Shown: positions 1-8,352, numbered from the stretch's first letter. The stretch is 64,000 nucleotides of DNA from an uncultured Pseudomonadales bacterium (GCA_947503335.1 CANNCY010000001.1:496001-560000); one strand, 5' to 3'. Notes: a model not told the origin generated them from the letters alone. A program made the numbers and translations.

Positions 1-2
1 TT

Positions 3-665
3 CAGGGGTCGTTAACACACCTAATTGCTCCAACGATTGATGCGACTCGTACAACTAGATGGCTTGCTGGAGTGCCTGTTGACCCTGTGGTTATCTCTAG
101 TAATTTAAGCTGCTTCGGGGCAACTGCCAAGCTGAATAGTCTCGAGCAGGATTACGTCAAAGTACCCGGTGGCGCTAATGTATTGCAGCGTCGTCTAGCT
201 AGAATGAAGCGTAACTTTGATGTGGTTGTCATTGATACCGCCGCGGGGCTTGGCGGGTGGGTGGTTGCCGCGATGTATGCCGCAGACCATATAGTGTCAC
301 CCTGTTTGTTAGAGCCTTTGTCGTTAGATGCATTGAAAGGCTTTGTAAAGGTTAGAAATCAGGTAGTAGATGCCTCAGGTCATATGGTTAAAACATGGAT
401 AGTACCTAATCGATTTGACCGACGTATTCGAGGGCAAACTCACATACTTCAAGCATTGATCGGTATGAATTTGGGCGAGGTCACGCCACCAATACCGACC
501 TGCAGTGCCGTTAACAATGCAATGTCTGCATTGAACTTTGTAGATGCCTTGTCGCTAGGTCGAGCAGAGGCTTATTTTGATCATCTCTCGTTGCAATTGT
601 TACAGGCTAATAATGCTGTAAATAGCACGTTAGTCTCAAAAGACTCAACTATAGTGAATGTATGA
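3..665 (+). CDS. ParA/MinD-like ATPase of the chemotaxis cluster, 5' end missing
   Basis: The reading frame is open from the first bases of the window, so the start and the Walker A region lie upstream. The visible part has the ParA/MinD core: a hydrophobic strand followed by VVVIDTAAGLGG (the switch II / Walker B region with the DTA motif), then a long helical C-terminal half. Immediately downstream, overlapping by four bases (ATGA), is cheW. In Pseudomonas-type genomes a ParA homologue in the same place positions chemotaxis arrays at the cell pole, and that is the likely role here. The GTG at 72 is an internal codon, not the start. What is seen is the fold signature and the context; the polar-positioning function is inferred. 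Confidence 0.85.
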   Translation, partial: QGSLTHLIAPTIDATRTTRWLAGVPVDPVVISSNLSCFGATAKLNSLEQDYVKVPGGANVLQRRLARMKRNFDVVVIDTAAGLGGWVVAAMYAADHIVSPCLLEPLSLDALKGFVKVRNQVVDASGHMVKTWIVPNRFDRRIRGQTHILQALIGMNLGEVTPPIPTCSAVNNAMSALNFVDALSLGRAEAYFDHLSLQLLQANNAVNSTLVSKDSTIVNV

Positions 666-1162
666 ATGACATAACTGAATCAATAGAACCTATTGATGAG
701 TCGATTATCAATATTCAGCAATGGGTAACTTTCTCGCTTGATGGCGAGGTATATGGCGTGAACGTATTGCAGGTTCAAGAGGTGCTCAAATACACCGAAA
801 TTGCGCCAGTACCAGGGGCGCCCGACTATATTTTGGGTATTCTAAATCTGCGCGGTAATGTTGTGACGGTTATCGACACTCGCCATCGTTTTGGGCTTGA
901 GCCTGTTGAACACTGCGATGACACCAGAATCATTATTGTAGAAGCCGATAGAAAGGTCGTTGGCATTCTTGTCGATAGTGTTTCAGAGGTTATTCAATTG
1001 TCGCCCAGCGAGATCGATGACCCTCCAAATCTAACCGCTACAGATAGTGCGAAGTATTTTATGGGTGTCGTCAATAAAGAAGACAGCCTGTTGATATTGG
1101 TTGATTTAGACAAACTACTCACTGATGAAGAGTGGGCTAGCTTAACGAAAGCAGACACCTAA
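662..1162 (+). CDS. cheW: Chemotaxis coupling protein CheW
   Basis: A 166-residue single CheW (SH3-like beta) domain that links methyl-accepting receptors to the kinase CheA at the inner membrane. Characteristic segments are the QWVTFSLDGEVYGVNV strand near residues 20-35, EIAPVPGAPDYILGILNLRG around 46-65, and VVTVIDTRHRFGL just after it, which give the receptor- and kinase-binding surfaces. A roughly 19-residue acidic N-terminal extension precedes the domain. The start overlaps the parA-like stop by four bases, suggesting translational coupling. Length and motifs are normal for the family. It closes the chemotaxis cluster, followed by a DUF2802 gene. Confidence 0.96.
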   Translation: MNDITESIEPIDESIINIQQWVTFSLDGEVYGVNVLQVQEVLKYTEIAPVPGAPDYILGILNLRGNVVTVIDTRHRFGLEPVEHCDDTRIIIVEADRKVVGILVDSVSEVIQLSPSEIDDPPNLTATDSAKYFMGVVNKEDSLLILVDLDKLLTDEEWASLTKADT

Positions 1163-1173
1163 TAGGGTACAAC

Positions 1174-1515
1174 ATGGATGTAGTAGCTTCTCAAACACTA
1201 ATTTTAGCGCTAGCCACACTAGTGATCGTTATGATTGGCGTGATTTGGTATGGCGCAGGCTATGTGCGCAGCGCCCATCGCAGAATTTCACGATTAGAAG
1301 AGCATTTTCAGGTGCTAGCTAAACGTCTTCATCAGCGATCCCATGCAAACCCCGAACAAGAACAAACGGCCTATCAAAGGGCTCAGTCAATGATCGCCGA
1401 TGCTAAGCCCTTAGACGAGGTGGTAAAGCGTTGCGGTATCTCAATGGCCGAAGCAGAGCTACTTAAATTGATGTATGCCCAAGTGCAAAATACACCTAAT
1501 CAAGACCAAGATTGA
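1174..1515 (+). CDS. DUF2802-type membrane-anchored small protein
   Basis: A 113-residue protein with one N-terminal membrane segment (about residues 7-29, LILALATLVIVMIGVIWYGA) followed by a basic, coiled-coil-prone stretch and a C-terminal helical region containing ISMAEAELLKLMYAQ, which resembles a short helix-turn-helix. Proteins of this size with a DUF2802 domain sit directly after cheW in Pseudomonas-type genomes; their function is not established. It lies 11 bases after cheW and probably shares its transcript. The family assignment rests on context plus overall architecture, not on a database search. Confidence 0.7.
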   Translation: MDVVASQTLILALATLVIVMIGVIWYGAGYVRSAHRRISRLEEHFQVLAKRLHQRSHANPEQEQTAYQRAQSMIADAKPLDEVVKRCGISMAEAELLKLMYAQVQNTPNQDQD

Positions 1516-1570
1516 TGCGCAACAGGCTAAACAGCTATACTAGGGCAACTGTAAACCCTAGGTAGTTGGC

Positions 1571-2188
1571 TTGCCCCACGAAATTGCAATAACGCTTTCT
1601 AATATCACGTGTGCTCGAGAGCAGCGCGTGCTGTTCAGTGACCTCAATTTGTCGGCAAAAGGCGGCGAGTTAATAAAAATTGAGGGTCCCAACGGTTCGG
1701 GTAAAACCACTCTTTTAAATGTCATTGCAGGGTTAACACGCCGATATGAAGGCGAGTTAACAATCTCCGGCCGCACCGCGCCTAATATTTTGTATCTAAG
1801 TCATGCGTTGGGCTTTAGCGAAAGACTTAACGTGATAGACAATCTTCGCTTTATAGCAAAATTAAGACACATCGACCTATCAGGTGTTGAACGGGCCATT
1901 GATCGCGTTGGTTTGACGCTAGTAGAACATCAACCACTAAAGAATCTGTCAGCTGGTCAACGACGTAGGGTAGGGCTTGCGCTTTTGGCACTTGATAAGG
2001 CTCCTGTCATTTTATTAGACGAACCCTTTACTGCGATTGATAAAGACGGTGTTCAGCTAGTCAATACCTTGATCTCTGAGCGGCTAGAACAGGGTGCTAT
2101 GGTGTTTATTACTCACCATCAAGACTTAATGCTGCCTCATAGGGTCTTGTCGCTGTCAGATTATCAAGTCGAGGTGATCGATGAATAG
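1571..2188 (+). CDS. ccmA: Heme exporter ATP-binding protein CcmA
   Basis: ATPase subunit of the CcmABCD complex, which works on holo-CcmE during cytochrome c maturation at the inner membrane. The 205-residue protein has Walker A GPNGSGKTT at 39-47, the ABC signature LSAGQRRRVG at 126-135 and Walker B VILLDEPF at 146-153. The start is TTG: a stop lies 12 bases upstream in frame and no ATG or GTG precedes the domain. The ribosome binding site is weak. The end overlaps ccmB by eight bases. It is the first of the ccm block. Confidence 0.96.
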   Translation: MPHEIAITLSNITCAREQRVLFSDLNLSAKGGELIKIEGPNGSGKTTLLNVIAGLTRRYEGELTISGRTAPNILYLSHALGFSERLNVIDNLRFIAKLRHIDLSGVERAIDRVGLTLVEHQPLKNLSAGQRRRVGLALLALDKAPVILLDEPFTAIDKDGVQLVNTLISERLEQGAMVFITHHQDLMLPHRVLSLSDYQVEVIDE

Positions 2189-2849
2189 CTTTTTGGCCAT
2201 TATCGGGCGAGAGCTGCGAATCGGTTTTGCAGATTTGCATCGGGTTGTCACGCCGATCAGTTTTTTCGCGGTTGTGCTTGTATTGATGCCTCTAGGCCTA
2301 GGGCCTTCTCCACAGTTGTTAGCAAAGGTTGCTCCTGGGCTTGTTTGGGTTGTTGCGCTGTTGGCTATATTGATCTCTGCAGATCGCCTTTTTGGCGACG
2401 ACATGAAAGAAGGTTCGTTACCCCAGTTGATGACACTTTCACTCGCTCTTCCGTGGGTAGTCTTGGCAAAGATGCTAGCTTGGTGGTTAATGGCAATGGT
2501 GCCACTTGCGGTTATAGCACCCATATTGGGTATGATGTTGGGGTTAAGCACTGAAGCCGCAGTTATAACCTTTTTAACGCTGCTAATTGGTGGGTTAGGG
2601 CTGTGTTTAGTCGGCGGCATCTCGGCGGCGTTAACATTGTCGACCGGCGCAGGGGGCGCACTGGTTGCACTGATCGCGTTACCCTTGTATGTACCTATAT
2701 TAATTTTTGGCTCTGCCGCTGTCGAGGCGGCAAGTTTGGGGTTGGCTGTAAAGCCGTATGTACTAATATTGTTGGCATTTGACTTTTTGGCGGTGCCGTT
2801 AGCGCCTGTTGCTGCTGCCGCGGCGCTGCGTATCGCTATTGATGATTAA
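2181..2849 (+). CDS. ccmB: Heme exporter membrane protein CcmB
   Basis: A 222-residue polytopic inner-membrane protein with about six hydrophobic segments, the permease partner of CcmA. The N-terminal part (LAIIGRELRIGFADLHRV) and the segment SADRLFGDDMKEGSLPQLM are typical of CcmB. It starts eight bases before the end of ccmA and is followed directly by ccmC, so it is translated from the same message. Length matches the family. Nothing unusual is seen. Confidence 0.95.
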   Translation: MNSFLAIIGRELRIGFADLHRVVTPISFFAVVLVLMPLGLGPSPQLLAKVAPGLVWVVALLAILISADRLFGDDMKEGSLPQLMTLSLALPWVVLAKMLAWWLMAMVPLAVIAPILGMMLGLSTEAAVITFLTLLIGGLGLCLVGGISAALTLSTGAGGALVALIALPLYVPILIFGSAAVEAASLGLAVKPYVLILLAFDFLAVPLAPVAAAAALRIAIDD

Positions 2850-3602
2850 GTGAGAAAAATGGATTGGACTTGGTTTCACCGTTGGGGCTCGCCCCCGTGG
2901 TTTGTCAAAAACGTAACCCCCTGGCTTAAGTGGTTGTTACTGCTGGCAGGCCTGATGCTGGTTGTGGGCTCTTGTTGGGGGCTATTGATTGCGCCAGAAG
3001 AAGCGAAGCAGGGTAACTCGGCTCGTATTATTTATATTCATGTGCCCGCAGCATTTATATCGCTTGCCGGCTACTACACTATGGCCATTGCAGGCGCCAT
3101 AGGCCTGATATGGCGAATGAAAATTGCCTTTTGGGTAATGCGTTCGGTAGCGCCTATTGGTGCAGCTATGACCGCTATTGCTTTGATCACGGGGGCCATT
3201 TGGGGTAAACCCACCTGGGGCACCTATTGGGTTTGGGATGCGCGCATTACGTCAATGACCATACTGTTGTTTTTGTATTTAGGCGTAATTGCGTTGATTA
3301 ACGCTTATAGAGACGTTGACAATGGTTATAGAGCGGGCGCTATCTTAGGGCTTGTCGGTACGATCAATATTCCAATCATCTACAAGTCAGTAGACTGGTG
3401 GTATACGTTGCATCAGCCAGCAACGCTTAAACTGACTGAAGATTCGCCTATTCACCCTGATATTTTGTATCCGTTGTTATGGATGATTGCGAGTTTTTAT
3501 CTATTGTTTGCAGCGTTAATGCTCGCAAATACATGCCGTCATATATTGCTATCCGAAAGTAATAAACGGTGGGTTAGGCAATGGTATGAGGAGGGTAAAT
3601 AA
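2850..3602 (+). CDS. ccmC: Heme exporter protein CcmC with WWD domain
   Basis: A 250-residue, six-segment membrane protein that delivers heme to the chaperone CcmE. The tryptophan-rich WWD motif (WGKPTWGTYWVWDAR) spans residues 118-132, flanked by two likely heme-ligand histidines, His64 (IYIHVP) and His188 (TLHQPA), as expected for CcmC. The GTG at 2850 directly follows the ccmB stop; an in-frame ATG three codons later (2859) is an equally possible start. The stop overlaps the ATG of ccmD. Confidence 0.96.
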   Translation: MRKMDWTWFHRWGSPPWFVKNVTPWLKWLLLLAGLMLVVGSCWGLLIAPEEAKQGNSARIIYIHVPAAFISLAGYYTMAIAGAIGLIWRMKIAFWVMRSVAPIGAAMTAIALITGAIWGKPTWGTYWVWDARITSMTILLFLYLGVIALINAYRDVDNGYRAGAILGLVGTINIPIIYKSVDWWYTLHQPATLKLTEDSPIHPDILYPLLWMIASFYLLFAALMLANTCRHILLSESNKRWVRQWYEEGK

Positions 3603-3808
3603 TGTTTTACTTTGACTCAGTCGCCGAGGCACTAAACATGGGCGGTCACGGCGTCTACGTGTGGGTGTCTTATGCAATCACGGCATTGGTGATTGCTGTA
3701 TTAATGGTGCAGCCAATGCTGGCGATGAAGCGCCAAAAGAAAAAGTTTTTAGAAGCAGTTAAACGTGATCAGCGGGCGCAGAGGAGTTCAGATGCATCCA
3801 GTTCGTAA
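3602..3808 (+). CDS. ccmD: Heme exporter protein CcmD
   Basis: A 68-residue small membrane protein that helps release holo-CcmE from the CcmABC complex. It has the usual layout: a short N-terminal part with MGGHGVYVWVSYAIT leading into one membrane helix, then a very basic cytoplasmic tail (AMKRQKKKFLEAVKRDQRA). The start overlaps the ccmC stop (TAATG), and the 3' end overlaps ccmE by 17 bases. Confidence 0.93.
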   Translation: MFYFDSVAEALNMGGHGVYVWVSYAITALVIAVLMVQPMLAMKRQKKKFLEAVKRDQRAQRSSDASSS

Positions 3809-4238
3809 ACAACGCCTTATTTATGTATTGATGTTAGTCGTATTTTCATCGGTAGCTATTTTGTTAGTCAGCTTTGCGATGAAAGACAACATTAATTTGT
3901 TCTTTTCGCCCAGCGAAGTGACTTCGGGCAAGGCGCCCTTGGGTCAAAAGGTACGCGTGGGTGGCATGGTCGTTGAAGGCTCGGTTAGTCGCGCTGATTC
4001 TGGTTTGGTTACTCGCTTCGCTTTGACTGACGGTAGCGCCATTTCGTGGGTTAGCTACGAAGGTATCTTGCCAGACCTATTTGCAGAAGGTGAAGCGGCC
4101 GTGGCTAACGGAACACTCAATGCCGATCGAGAGCTGGTTGCAACAGAGGTGTTAGCTAAACACGATGAGCAATATGTACCACCAGAAGTGGCAGATACTT
4201 ATCATAAAGATGGCGCTGAAAAGCCTGAGGGCTACTAG
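3792..4238 (+). CDS. ccmE: Periplasmic heme chaperone CcmE
   Basis: Membrane-anchored chaperone that binds heme covalently and passes it to CcmF. I start it at ATG 3792, preceded by GAGGAG at 3781-3786; a longer frame from 3765 would add nine residues inside ccmD and has no support. The 148-residue product has one N-terminal membrane anchor (about 9-29), a beta-barrel domain and the heme-binding motif HDEQY with His124 and Tyr128, followed by VPPEV. All key residues of the family are present. Confidence 0.96.
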   Translation: MHPVRKQRLIYVLMLVVFSSVAILLVSFAMKDNINLFFSPSEVTSGKAPLGQKVRVGGMVVEGSVSRADSGLVTRFALTDGSAISWVSYEGILPDLFAEGEAAVANGTLNADRELVATEVLAKHDEQYVPPEVADTYHKDGAEKPEGY

Positions 4239-6155
4239 ATGATTGCTGAACTGGGCTTTTTCGCTCTTTGTTTGTCGTTGGCAGCGTCGATAGGCACGAT
4301 CGTAACGGGCACCTTGGCGGTAACAACCCGCCAGCAGTATTTGACAGCGTTAGTGTTTCCGCTAAGTCGTATGATGTTTGTGGGGGCGTTGGCGAGTTAT
4401 GTTGTGCTCAGCTACTGCTTTTACGCCAATGACTTTTCGGTTGAGTATGTCGCCAATCACTCAAATAGCTTGTTGCCTTGGTATTATCGGTTGACGGCTG
4501 TATGGGGCTCGCACGAAGGTTCATTGTTGTTGTGGGTGATGATTCAGACAGCTTGGATTTTTGTGGTATCGGTGTTCTCTAAAACCTTGCCCTTAGAAAG
4601 CCGCGTGCGATTACTTACCGTATTGGCTGCGGTGGCTGCAGGTTTCTTGGCGTTCACAATTTTTGCATCTAACCCGTTTGAAAGAAGCTTTCCTTTCGTG
4701 CCGCAAAACGGCGCCGATTTAAACCCGTTGTTGCAAGACTTTGGCATGATTGTGCACCCTCCGTTGTTGTACATGGGTTATGTTGGTTTATCGGTTGCCT
4801 ACTCATTGGCTGTTGTAGCCTTGATCGAAGGGCGAGTTGATAGCCAGTGGGCCCGCTGGACCCGCAACTGGACTATGATCGCTTGGAGCTTTTTGACGGC
4901 GGGTATAGCCCTTGGTTCGTGGTGGGCATACTACGAGCTTGGTTGGGGCGGCTGGTGGTTTTGGGACCCAGTAGAAAACGCCTCATTTATGCCTTGGCTA
5001 GTAGCGACTGCGTTGATTCATAGTTTGATCGTGTCAGAAAAGCGAGGTGCATTTCAGCAATGGACAATTCTGTTGTCATTGACGGCGTTCTCTTTGAGTC
5101 TATTAGGCACGTTTTTAGTGCGCTCGGGGGTCATTACCTCGGTTCATGCGTTTGCTTCAGACCCTGAGCGTGGTTTATTTATTTTACAATTCTTGGGTAT
5201 GTGTATTGGCGGGTCGCTTGCTTTGTTTGCTTGGCGCGCGCCGCAGCTACGTTCGTTGACTGGCTATACACCATTGTCGCGCGAAGCATTGCTTTTGGTT
5301 AATAACCTAATTCTTATTTTGGCGATGGTGATCGTACTTTTCGGAACGCTGTACCCATTGATACACGATGCGTTAGGTATGGGTAAAGTGTCAGTTGGGC
5401 CGCCGTATTTTAATTTGTTCTTTGTGCCGCTAATGCTGATTTTAGGTTTGTTTATGGTGGCCGGGCCTTTAGCTAACTGGAAGCAAACTAAGTCTGATCG
5501 TATGCGCGCGCTGGTGATGATGCCCTACGCCGTTGGTGCTGTGGCAGGTGTCGTGATTGCCGTTCTTTATACGCCTTGGGTAGGCGTGGCAGCGGGTATT
5601 TTTGTTGCGCTAATCGCTGTGTTGTTCGTTGATACTAAGCGCAAGTTAGCAAATCGAGGGCTATCGTTACAGTCGCTGTCGCGTTTAGGTGTCGGTTACT
5701 GGGCCATGCACTTGGCTCACATAGCCTTTGGTCTTTGTTTAACCGCAGTGGCGATTACTGTCGAATACAGTTATGAGACTGCTGTTCGACTCGCCCCAGG
5801 TGAAACAAAATCAGTGCAAGAGTATAGCGTTAAGCTAGATACAGTAGGTGACCTTGCAGGTAGTAACTGGGTGTCAAAGCAGGGCCATGTTCTAATGTCA
5901 AAAGGCGATAGTTTGGTCGCAGACTTGTATCCAGAGAAGCGAAACTACACTACTCGTGGTCAAATCATGACTGAAGCGGCGATCGACTGGGGCTTTACCC
6001 GTGATCTGTATGTTGCGTTGGGCGAGCAGTTTGATGACGGTAGTTGGTCGCTGCGCGTGCAGATTAAACCGGGTGTTCGGTTGATCTGGATTGCGGGTGC
6101 ACTTATGTCTATTGCTGGTCTTATGTCTATTTATGCTAGAAGGCGTCGTAAATGA
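4239..6155 (+). CDS. ccmF: Cytochrome c heme lyase subunit CcmF
   Basis: A 638-residue inner-membrane protein with many membrane helices that joins heme to apocytochrome c together with CcmH and CcmI. The WWD-type motif WGGWWFWDPVENASFMPWL lies around residues 235-255, and TAVWGSHEGSLLLWV near the N-terminus is the conserved CcmF/NrfE segment. It starts one base after the ccmE stop, and ccmG starts within its last codon region (four-base overlap). Length is typical. Confidence 0.97.
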   Translation: MIAELGFFALCLSLAASIGTIVTGTLAVTTRQQYLTALVFPLSRMMFVGALASYVVLSYCFYANDFSVEYVANHSNSLLPWYYRLTAVWGSHEGSLLLWVMIQTAWIFVVSVFSKTLPLESRVRLLTVLAAVAAGFLAFTIFASNPFERSFPFVPQNGADLNPLLQDFGMIVHPPLLYMGYVGLSVAYSLAVVALIEGRVDSQWARWTRNWTMIAWSFLTAGIALGSWWAYYELGWGGWWFWDPVENASFMPWLVATALIHSLIVSEKRGAFQQWTILLSLTAFSLSLLGTFLVRSGVITSVHAFASDPERGLFILQFLGMCIGGSLALFAWRAPQLRSLTGYTPLSREALLLVNNLILILAMVIVLFGTLYPLIHDALGMGKVSVGPPYFNLFFVPLMLILGLFMVAGPLANWKQTKSDRMRALVMMPYAVGAVAGVVIAVLYTPWVGVAAGIFVALIAVLFVDTKRKLANRGLSLQSLSRLGVGYWAMHLAHIAFGLCLTAVAITVEYSYETAVRLAPGETKSVQEYSVKLDTVGDLAGSNWVSKQGHVLMSKGDSLVADLYPEKRNYTTRGQIMTEAAIDWGFTRDLYVALGEQFDDGSWSLRVQIKPGVRLIWIAGALMSIAGLMSIYARRRRK

Positions 6156-6670
6156 ATCGTAAATGGGTGTTGGCGCCGCTAGTGGTATTTGGCGTATTGG
6201 CGGCATTTCTGTACAAGGGTTTGTCTTTAAATCCTACCGAGTTGCCTTCAGCTATGGTGGGCAAACAATTGCCTATGGTTCAGTGGCGCCAACTGTCGGG
6301 CGAGACAATTGAGGCGGGCGAGTTTTTAGGGCAGCCCGCTTTGATTAATGTCTGGGCTACCTGGTGCCCAACCTGTAAAGCAGAGCATGGTTATCTAAAC
6401 ACTCTATCTAAGCAGGGTGTACGTATTATCGGTCTTAACTATAAAGACGATGTAGAGCTCGCCCAAGAATGGTTAGATCGATATGGCGACCCCTATGCCG
6501 TTAATTTGGTCGATGAGTCGGGGCGCATCGGTATCGAGCTGGGTGTGTATGGCGCGCCAGAAACTTATTTAGTCGACGCGCAAGGCAATATCCTTGAAAA
6601 GCATGTGGGTGTGGTCAACGAAAAGGTATGGACCTCTAAGTTTGCTCAGCGATACTTCTCGGGGCAGTGA
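6152..6670 (+). CDS. ccmG: Thiol:disulfide interchange protein CcmG/DsbE
   Basis: A membrane-anchored periplasmic thioredoxin-like protein of 172 residues that reduces apocytochrome c or CcmH thiols. One N-terminal anchor (about 5-22) is followed by a thioredoxin fold with the active site WCPTC (Cys72 and Cys75) and the cis-proline segment YGAPETYLVD, typical for CcmG. It overlaps ccmF by four bases. It is the last gene of the first ccm block; ccmH, normally next, lies 1.8 kb further on beyond a hydrolase gene and tRNAs. Confidence 0.95.
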   Translation: MNRKWVLAPLVVFGVLAAFLYKGLSLNPTELPSAMVGKQLPMVQWRQLSGETIEAGEFLGQPALINVWATWCPTCKAEHGYLNTLSKQGVRIIGLNYKDDVELAQEWLDRYGDPYAVNLVDESGRIGIELGVYGAPETYLVDAQGNILEKHVGVVNEKVWTSKFAQRYFSGQ

Positions 6671-6677
6671 TAGAGCT

Positions 6678-6704
6678 AAGCTAGTTATGACGATTGACTA
6701 GCTT
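6678..6704. other. Inverted repeat between the convergent ccmG and hydrolase genes
   Basis: AAGCTAGT at 6678-6685 and ACTAGCTT at 6697-6704 form a perfect 8-bp stem with an 11-base loop. It spans the ten-base gap and the last codons of the minus-strand gene. There is no clear T-run, so a role as a bidirectional terminator is only possible. Confidence 0.35.
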
Positions 6705-7817
6705 GGTAATATACTTTTTCATTACCTCGTCAGGGTATGCATCATTCTCATTTGTCGTAATTACAATAAATAAGTTGTCTTCGATGACACGGTGTACATC
6801 AGTAAATGCATAACCGTTCGAGCCATTGTGGGTCACATAGGTAGAGCCGTTAGGTTGCTTAAACACCGCCCAACCATATCCGTAATGTTCTTTGGTCTCT
6901 GCATTCACTAAGTTGTCTTGGGTTGAAAAAAGTACTTCTTTTGTTGCGTTGTCGATTACAGCTTCACTATTTAATGCAGTGTGCCAACGGTGTAGATCGG
7001 CAAGCGTTGATGATAGGCCGCCACCGCCTTCCATATTAAGTCGTGGGCCATCTTCTTGTTCTAGGTGCTCGAATGAGCTACCTACAGATCGGCTTTTCGC
7101 CTCAATAGAAAGTAATCGTTGAAAAAACGTTTGGTCGGCGCCGTAGTTGATCGTCACGTCATCCTTGTTGCGCGATACTAAACGGTAGCCTGTCTCAGTC
7201 ATGCCGGCGGGCTTAAATAGCGCTGCTTGAAAGTACTCTTCATAACCCATGCCAGAGGCTTTTTCGATGATTAGAGAGAGTACGCTATAGCCAATGTTTG
7301 AGTAGTTGTACTTGGTGCCGGGTTGATGCGCAAGTGGGGCGTTATAGACATGGTCAAGTAGCTGCTCTGCGGTGACTACCTGATACAGAGTGGCTGAACC
7401 ATTGCCCAGGTTGGTGGCTAGGCCAGCGGTGTGCGTCAATAAATGGTGAATCGTTATGTCTTGCTTATCTGCGGGCAGATCGTTGAAATACTTGCCGAGC
7501 GTGTCGGTAGTCGCGAGCTTGCCTTGGGCTTGCAGTTTTAAAATAGCAGTCGCAGTGAACTGCTTAGTAACCGAGCCAATGTCAAAAATAGTCTTGTTCG
7601 AAAAGGGGATGTTGCGCTCACGATTGGCTATACCAAACGCGTGTTGGTAGATAACTTGCTCGTTCGAAGATACTAAAACTAACCCAGAGAAGTTTTGCTT
7701 AATAAGCTCTTTTTGCCAGTTGTGGGTGATCTCCTCAATAGATTTTGAGGTTGCGTTAAACGAAAGACAAAGCAGTAGTAGTGCAGATATAAATTTAAAC
7801 ATTATCGAAGTATGCAT
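6681..7817 (-). CDS. Exported serine hydrolase, beta-lactamase/PBP (class C-like) family
   Basis: A 378-residue protein with a signal peptide (hydrophobic core FISALLLLCLSF, residues 9-20) and the serine beta-lactamase fold. Ser82 and Lys85 form the S-x-x-K motif (GSVTKQF), Tyr172 begins the YSN motif, and HNGSNGYAF near residue 340 replaces the KTG box with an H-x-G form. This pattern is that of esterases and D-aminopeptidases as much as of beta-lactamases, so antibiotic hydrolysis should not be assumed; the substrate is unknown. The start may be ATG 7817 or ATG 7802, with neither ribosome binding site strong. It sits opposite to and inside the ccm locus, downstream of the tRNA genes and a terminator. 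Confidence 0.88.
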   Translation of the reverse strand: MHTSIMFKFISALLLLCLSFNATSKSIEEITHNWQKELIKQNFSGLVLVSSNEQVIYQHAFGIANRERNIPFSNKTIFDIGSVTKQFTATAILKLQAQGKLATTDTLGKYFNDLPADKQDITIHHLLTHTAGLATNLGNGSATLYQVVTAEQLLDHVYNAPLAHQPGTKYNYSNIGYSVLSLIIEKASGMGYEEYFQAALFKPAGMTETGYRLVSRNKDDVTINYGADQTFFQRLLSIEAKSRSVGSSFEHLEQEDGPRLNMEGGGGLSSTLADLHRWHTALNSEAVIDNATKEVLFSTQDNLVNAETKEHYGYGWAVFKQPNGSTYVTHNGSNGYAFTDVHRVIEDNLFIVITTNENDAYPDEVMKKYITKLVNRHN

Positions 7818-7830
7818 TTATGTGAGATAT

Positions 7831-7860
7831 AAAAAAAGCCGCTCAATTGAGCGGCTTTTT
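7831..7860 (-). terminator. Rho-independent terminator of the tRNA-Asp/Val unit
   Basis: A-run, GCCGCTCA/TGAGCGGC stem with a short AT loop, then a T-run. It is symmetric and would work in both directions. On the minus strand it follows the last tRNA-Asp and precedes the hydrolase gene. Confidence 0.88.
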
Positions 7861-7867
7861 GGAATAA

Positions 7868-7944
7868 TGGCGGACCGGACGGGACTCGAACCCGCGACCT
7901 CCGGCGTGACAGGCCGGCATTCTAACCAACTGAACTACCGGTCC
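7868..7944 (-). tRNA. tRNA-Asp (GTC), copy 2 (promoter-distal)
   Basis: A 77-base cloverleaf read on the minus strand with acceptor GGACCGG pairing with CCGGTCC, the loop CTGTCAC giving anticodon GTC, GGTTCGAGTCC in the T arm, discriminator G and an encoded CCA. It is identical to the copy at 8152-8228. Confidence 0.97.
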
Positions 7945-7954
7945 GCGATAGTAT

Positions 7955-8030
7955 TGGTGGGTGGTACAAGATTCGAACTTGTGACCCTCGCCTTGTAAGG
8001 GCGATGCTCTACCAACTGAGCTAACCACCC
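7955..8030 (-). tRNA. tRNA-Val (TAC), copy 2
   Basis: A 76-base tRNA on the minus strand with acceptor GGGTGGT, anticodon loop CTTACAA (anticodon TAC), GTTCGAATC T arm and encoded CCA. It is co-transcribed with the tRNA-Asp 10 bases downstream. It is identical to the copy at 8236-8311. Confidence 0.97.
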
Positions 8031-8040
8031 AGGGGTGCGT

Positions 8041-8068
8041 ATAATAACGCTTTTTAATCGTCGGTCAA
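8041..8068 (-). promoter_or_regulatory. Promoter of the second tRNA-Val/tRNA-Asp pair
   Basis: On the minus strand -35 TTGACC (8063-8068), a 16-base spacer and -10 TATTAT (8041-8046) are followed by a C-rich discriminator, as in stringently controlled stable-RNA promoters. The 12-base word TAAGTTTTGTTA lies 21 bases upstream of the -35 box, exactly as at the first promoter. Confidence 0.8.
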
Positions 8069-8151
8069 CAATTAATGTTAACTAACTCTAACAAAACTTA
8101 TGTCACCTGCTTGTTAGAAAAGTCTGACCCTGGTGTCAAACTTCGATATAA

Positions 8152-8228
8152 TGGCGGACCGGACGGGACTCGAACCCGCGACCTCCGGCGTGACAGGCCG
8201 GCATTCTAACCAACTGAACTACCGGTCC
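8152..8228 (-). tRNA. tRNA-Asp (GTC), copy 1
   Basis: A 77-base cloverleaf identical to 7868-7944, with anticodon GTC in loop CTGTCAC and an encoded CCA. It follows the tRNA-Val at 8236-8311 in the same transcript. Offset from the other copy is 284 bases. Confidence 0.97.
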
Positions 8229-8235
8229 GCATTCT

Positions 8236-8311
8236 TGGTGGGTGGTACAAGATTCGAACTTGTGACCCTCGCCTTGTAAGGGCGATGCTCTACCAACTGA
8301 GCTAACCACCC
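8236..8311 (-). tRNA. tRNA-Val (TAC), copy 1
   Basis: A 76-base tRNA identical to 7955-8030, with anticodon TAC and an encoded CCA. It is the first gene of the minus-strand unit. Confidence 0.97.
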
Positions 8312-8324
8312 AAGAACGGGGCGT

Positions 8325-8352
8325 ATTCTACGGTTTTTTTTAAGTTCGTCAA
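8325..8352 (-). promoter_or_regulatory. Promoter of the first tRNA-Val/tRNA-Asp pair
   Basis: On the minus strand -35 TTGACG (8347-8352), a 16-base spacer and -10 TAGAAT (8325-8330), then a GC-rich discriminator ACGCCCCG. TAAGTTTTGTTA lies 21 bases upstream of the -35 box (8373-8384). Confidence 0.82.

Noticed and set aside
6681-7817. Antibiotic-resistance beta-lactamase
   Set aside because: The SxxK and YSN motifs are shared with esterases and peptidases and the third motif is HxG; resistance cannot be claimed.
7720-8028. Open reading frames across the terminator and tRNA-Asp/Val genes
   Set aside because: They translate tRNA and terminator sequence and overlap the hydrolase in antisense.
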